NCBI GenBank assembly: GCA_002315625.1
Contig: DCHH01000019.1
Span: 1 to 15,355, forward strand
Direction of reading: 5' to 3'
Source: Bacteroidales bacterium UBA1757
GTDB lineage: Bacteria; Bacteroidota; Bacteroidia; Bacteroidales; UBA1402
DNA: 15,355 nucleotides
Shown here: in pieces, positions 13,133-15,355 of the stretch
How positions within the stretch are numbered: the first letter of the stretch is position 1
Layout: each line of letters opens with the position of its first letter
Position numbers and translations under genes: made by a program
The notes under the pieces: model-generated
Databases searched by the model: none
What the model saw: only the letters and a program-made list of their open reading frames with translations
Told to the model about the DNA's origin: nothing

Positions 13133-14125
13133 TTAGTCTTTATCTAGTTTGTACTTGGTAATATCCATTCCGAACGTCAGGTTCATGCGGGTAAGCAGGT
13201 CTTCCAGCTCAATGAGCGACTTGCGACCGAAGTTACGGAACTTCAACAAATCCGTTTTGCTGTGGGTAGCCAGCTGGCCAAGGGTTTCGACATTGGCAGC
13301 CTTCAGACAGTTCAGGGCACGGACTGAAAGATCCATGTCAACGAGCTTGGTCTTGAGAAGCTGACGCATGTGCAGGACTTCCTCATCGAATTCCTCAACA
13401 CCCTCTGCTTCATTGTCCTCAAGGGCAATCTTGTCCTCGGAGAAGAGCATGAAATGCTGGATAAGAATACGGGAAGCGTCGCGCAGAGCCTCCTTCGGCT
13501 GGATGGAACCATCAGTCGTGATTTCGAGAAGGAGCTTCTCGTAGTCAGTCTTCTGCTCGACACGGAAGTTCTCGACTGTGTATTTCACGTTCTTGATGGG
13601 AGTATAGATAGAGTCGATGGCGAGGGTATAGATGTCTGTATCCTGAAGCTCCTGCTCATCGGCGGGCACATAGCCGCGTCCTTTGTTGACAGTGAGCTGG
13701 AGGTCAAACTTTGTACCTTTCTCCATGCTGCAAATCTTAAGCTCCGGATTCAGCACCTGAAAGTTAGCGAAAGCCTTGCCCAGATCTCCGGCAGTCAGTT
13801 CCTCTGCATTCTGCACCTTGATAACGACCTTTTCAGAATCAATATCTTCGGAGAGATGTTTGAAACGGACCTGTTTGAGATTGAGAATAATGTTTGTTAC
13901 ATCCTCACGTACACCGGATATCGTATCAAATTCATGGGCGACACCCTCGATACGCATCGAGTTGATGGCATATCCTTCCAGTGATGAAAGCAGGATGCGG
14001 CGAAGGGCATTACCGATAGTAATACCGAAACCGGGCTCCAACGGACGGAATTCGAACTTGCCGAATTTGTCGTTTGCTTCCAGCATGATAACCTTTTCGG
14101 GTTTTTGAAAAGCTAAAATTGCCAT
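13133..14125 (-). CDS. rpoA: DNA-directed RNA polymerase subunit alpha
   Basis: A 330-residue RNA polymerase α subunit, normal length. The N-terminal domain (1-230) includes FGITIGNALRRILLSSLEGYA, used for α dimerisation and for binding β and β'. The C-terminal domain (about 255-320) holds helix-hairpin-helix segments LSVRALNCLKAANVETLGQL and FGRKSLIELEDLL, used for contact with UP-element DNA and activators. The linker is acidic (EDNEAEGVEEFDEE). It sits between rpsD (11 nt) and rplQ (5 nt), the conserved order. Confidence 0.99.
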   Translation of the reverse strand: MAILAFQKPEKVIMLEANDKFGKFEFRPLEPGFGITIGNALRRILLSSLEGYAINSMRIEGVAHEFDTISGVREDVTNIILNLKQVRFKHLSEDIDSEKVVIKVQNAEELTAGDLGKAFANFQVLNPELKICSMEKGTKFDLQLTVNKGRGYVPADEQELQDTDIYTLAIDSIYTPIKNVKYTVENFRVEQKTDYEKLLLEITTDGSIQPKEALRDASRILIQHFMLFSEDKIALEDNEAEGVEEFDEEVLHMRQLLKTKLVDMDLSVRALNCLKAANVETLGQLATHSKTDLLKFRNFGRKSLIELEDLLTRMNLTFGMDITKYKLDKD

Positions 14126-14136
14126 AATCTCTATGA

Positions 14137-14742
14137 TTACTTTGAATACAATTCAACAATGAGCTGTTCCTTGATGTTCTCGGGGATGTCTGCGCGGGCG
14201 GGGACATTCATGTACTTGCCAGCCTTGGCAGTAGCGTCGAATTCAATCCAAGGATATTTGCTGTGGTTGAAACCTGAGAGAGAGTTCTCGATGACCTCCA
14301 ACGATTTTGAGCGCTCGCGGACACCTACAATCTGACCGGGTTTTACAATGATTGACGGAATGCTGGCCACCTTGCCGTCGAGGACAATGTGACGATGTGA
14401 AACCAACTGACGGGCTGCATCACGTGTAGGAGCAAAACCGAGACGATAGACGAGGTTGTCCAGACGCGACTCAAGGAGTTGCAACAGGATTTCACCGGTA
14501 ATACCCTTTGTGCGCTGAGCCATTTCGAACGTGTTGCGGAACTGACGCTCCAACACACCGTATGTGTATTTGGCCTTCTGCTTTTCAGCCAGCTGGATAC
14601 CATATTCAGAAGATTTTTTCTTGCGGTTGTTGCCGAAGAAGCCAGGAGCATAGTGCTTCTTCTCAAGAACCTTGTCGGGGCCGTAGATGGGTTCACCGAA
14701 TTTACGTGCAATTCTGCTTTTCGGGCCTGTATATCTTGCCAT
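14137..14742 (-). CDS. rpsD: 30S ribosomal protein S4
   Basis: A 201-residue S4 that binds 16S rRNA early in small-subunit assembly. The N-terminus MARYTGPKSRIARKFGEP lacks the zinc-binding cysteines, so this is the zinc-independent form. The S4 RNA-binding domain follows (RLDNLVYRLGFAPTRDAARQ, then VSHRHIVLDGKV). It ends IVELYSK. Gap to rpsK is 32 nt. In many bacteria S4 also represses its own operon; no target site could be identified here. Confidence 0.99.
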   Translation of the reverse strand: MARYTGPKSRIARKFGEPIYGPDKVLEKKHYAPGFFGNNRKKKSSEYGIQLAEKQKAKYTYGVLERQFRNTFEMAQRTKGITGEILLQLLESRLDNLVYRLGFAPTRDAARQLVSHRHIVLDGKVASIPSIIVKPGQIVGVRERSKSLEVIENSLSGFNHSKYPWIEFDATAKAGKYMNVPARADIPENIKEQLIVELYSK

Positions 14743-14774
14743 TGTTTTCTGATTTTAAAAGTTCTACAAAAACA

Positions 14775-15164
14775 TTACACACGTCTTCTCTTGGGAGGAC
14801 GGCAACCATTGTGGGGCAGCGGAGTGACATCAACGATTTCAGTCACTTCAATGCCGGCACCATGGATGGTGCGAACAGCCGACTCACGGCCGTTACCAGG
14901 ACCCTTTACATACGCCTTGACTTTTCTCAAGCCGAGGTCGTATGCGACCTTCGCACAATCCTGAGCTGCCATCTGGGCAGCATACGGAGTGTTCTTCTTT
15001 GAACCACGGAAGCCCATCTTACCAGCTGAAGACCAGGAGATAATCTGACCGTCGCCATTGGCAAGGGCTACGATGATGTTGTTGAAAGACGAATGGATGT
15101 GCGCTTGTCCGATTGCGTCAACTTTGACGTTTCTTTTTTTAGCTGCAACTTGCTTCTTTGCCAT
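14775..15164 (-). CDS. rpsK: 30S ribosomal protein S11
   Basis: A 129-residue S11, a platform protein of the small subunit near the mRNA exit. Typical segments are HIHSSFNNIIVALAN, WSSAGKMGFRGSKKNTPYAA, VKGPGNGRESAVR and the end TPLPHNGCRPPKRRRV. The start MAKKQ follows a 65-nt gap after rpsM, in which I see no further gene. Confidence 0.99.
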   Translation of the reverse strand: MAKKQVAAKKRNVKVDAIGQAHIHSSFNNIIVALANGDGQIISWSSAGKMGFRGSKKNTPYAAQMAAQDCAKVAYDLGLRKVKAYVKGPGNGRESAVRTIHGAGIEVTEIVDVTPLPHNGCRPPKRRRV

Positions 15165-15229
15165 TTTCTTTTCTTATTAAATTCGGTAAACGATAATTCT
15201 TAAGAGATACCTTAACCAGTCATTAAAGG

Positions 15230-15355
15230 TTACTTCGTAGCCTTCTTCTTGTTGGCAACGGTCTTCTTCTTTCCCTTACGGGTACGGGCGTTGTTCTTGG
15301 TGCTCTGACCACGAACGGGCAGTCCGATACGATGACGGATACCACGGTAGCAACC
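15230..15355 (-). CDS. rpsM: 30S ribosomal protein S13, C-terminal part
   Basis: The last 41 residues of S13 and its TAA stop (15232-15230); the rest lies beyond the right edge. The segment GCYRGIRHRIGLPVRGQ followed by STKNNARTRKG is the conserved S13 C-terminus, which contacts tRNA and S19 in the head of the small subunit. The final Lys-rich tail ends KKKATK. Its position ahead of rpsK fits the alpha operon. Confidence 0.97.
   Translation of the reverse strand, partial: GCYRGIRHRIGLPVRGQSTKNNARTRKGKKKTVANKKKATK

Noticed and set aside
13370..13984. Plus-strand open frame of 204 codons opposite rpoA
   Set aside because: Antisense shadow of a highly conserved gene with no recognisable protein features.
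1..15355. CRISPR arrays, tRNA or rRNA genes, insertion sequences, integrases
   Set aside because: No regular direct repeats, RNA gene signatures, transposase or integrase frames were found by reading both strands.

Overview
This window comes from a member of the Bacteroidales (phylum Bacteroidota); the genus cannot be fixed. The evidence is a type VI secretion system of the Bacteroidota-specific kind (T6SS subtype iii: short TssB, a TssC unlike proteobacterial VipB, ~130-residue TssD/Hcp proteins), A/T-rich leaders without Shine-Dalgarno sequences, TAnnTTTG-type -7 promoter elements, and lipoproteins in Bacteroidales style. There are three blocks.

Block 1 (1-9687, minus strand) is one continuous T6SS gene run, read right to left: tssH (ClpV-like AAA+ ATPase), tssB, tssC (sheath), two tandem tssD (Hcp tube) genes, then a cargo/spike module. 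The module holds a divergent Hcp-family protein, a second small protein that may also be Hcp-like, a secreted three-repeat PEGA-domain protein, a 595-residue β-repeat/coiled-coil protein resembling a phage spike or VgrG stalk, a DUF4280 PAAR-like tip protein, and a protein whose sequence resembles ribosome recycling factor (RRF). A further gene starts at 39 and leaves the window. All gaps are 64 nt or less and several genes overlap by 1-4 nt, so this is probably one transcript. It likely starts just upstream of tssH, with a strong hairpin between the last tssD and the cargo module. The membrane complex and baseplate genes (tssE, F, G, K, N-R) are not here; they may lie beyond the left edge.

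Block 2 (9869-12587, plus strand) is a small divergent operon: an α/β-hydrolase lipoprotein, a second lipoprotein with two β-sandwich-like repeats, and a HAD-family phosphatase, joined by a 5-nt gap and an ATGA overlap. The 181-nt gap 9688-9868 between blocks 1 and 2 is a two-way promoter region.

Block 3 (12651-15355, minus strand) is the conserved end of the ribosomal alpha operon: rpsM (partial), rpsK, rpsD, rpoA, rplQ, closed by an intrinsic terminator at 12592-12628 in the gap shared with the HAD gene.

The most unusual points are the RRF-like gene inside a T6SS locus, the degenerate first ATPase domain of TssH (Glu-Gln in place of Walker B Asp-Glu, arginine fingers lost, no M domain), the spike-like protein with two β-repeat blocks around a coiled coil, a histidine-free PAAR-like protein, and a leader motif at a fixed distance before both tssD genes.
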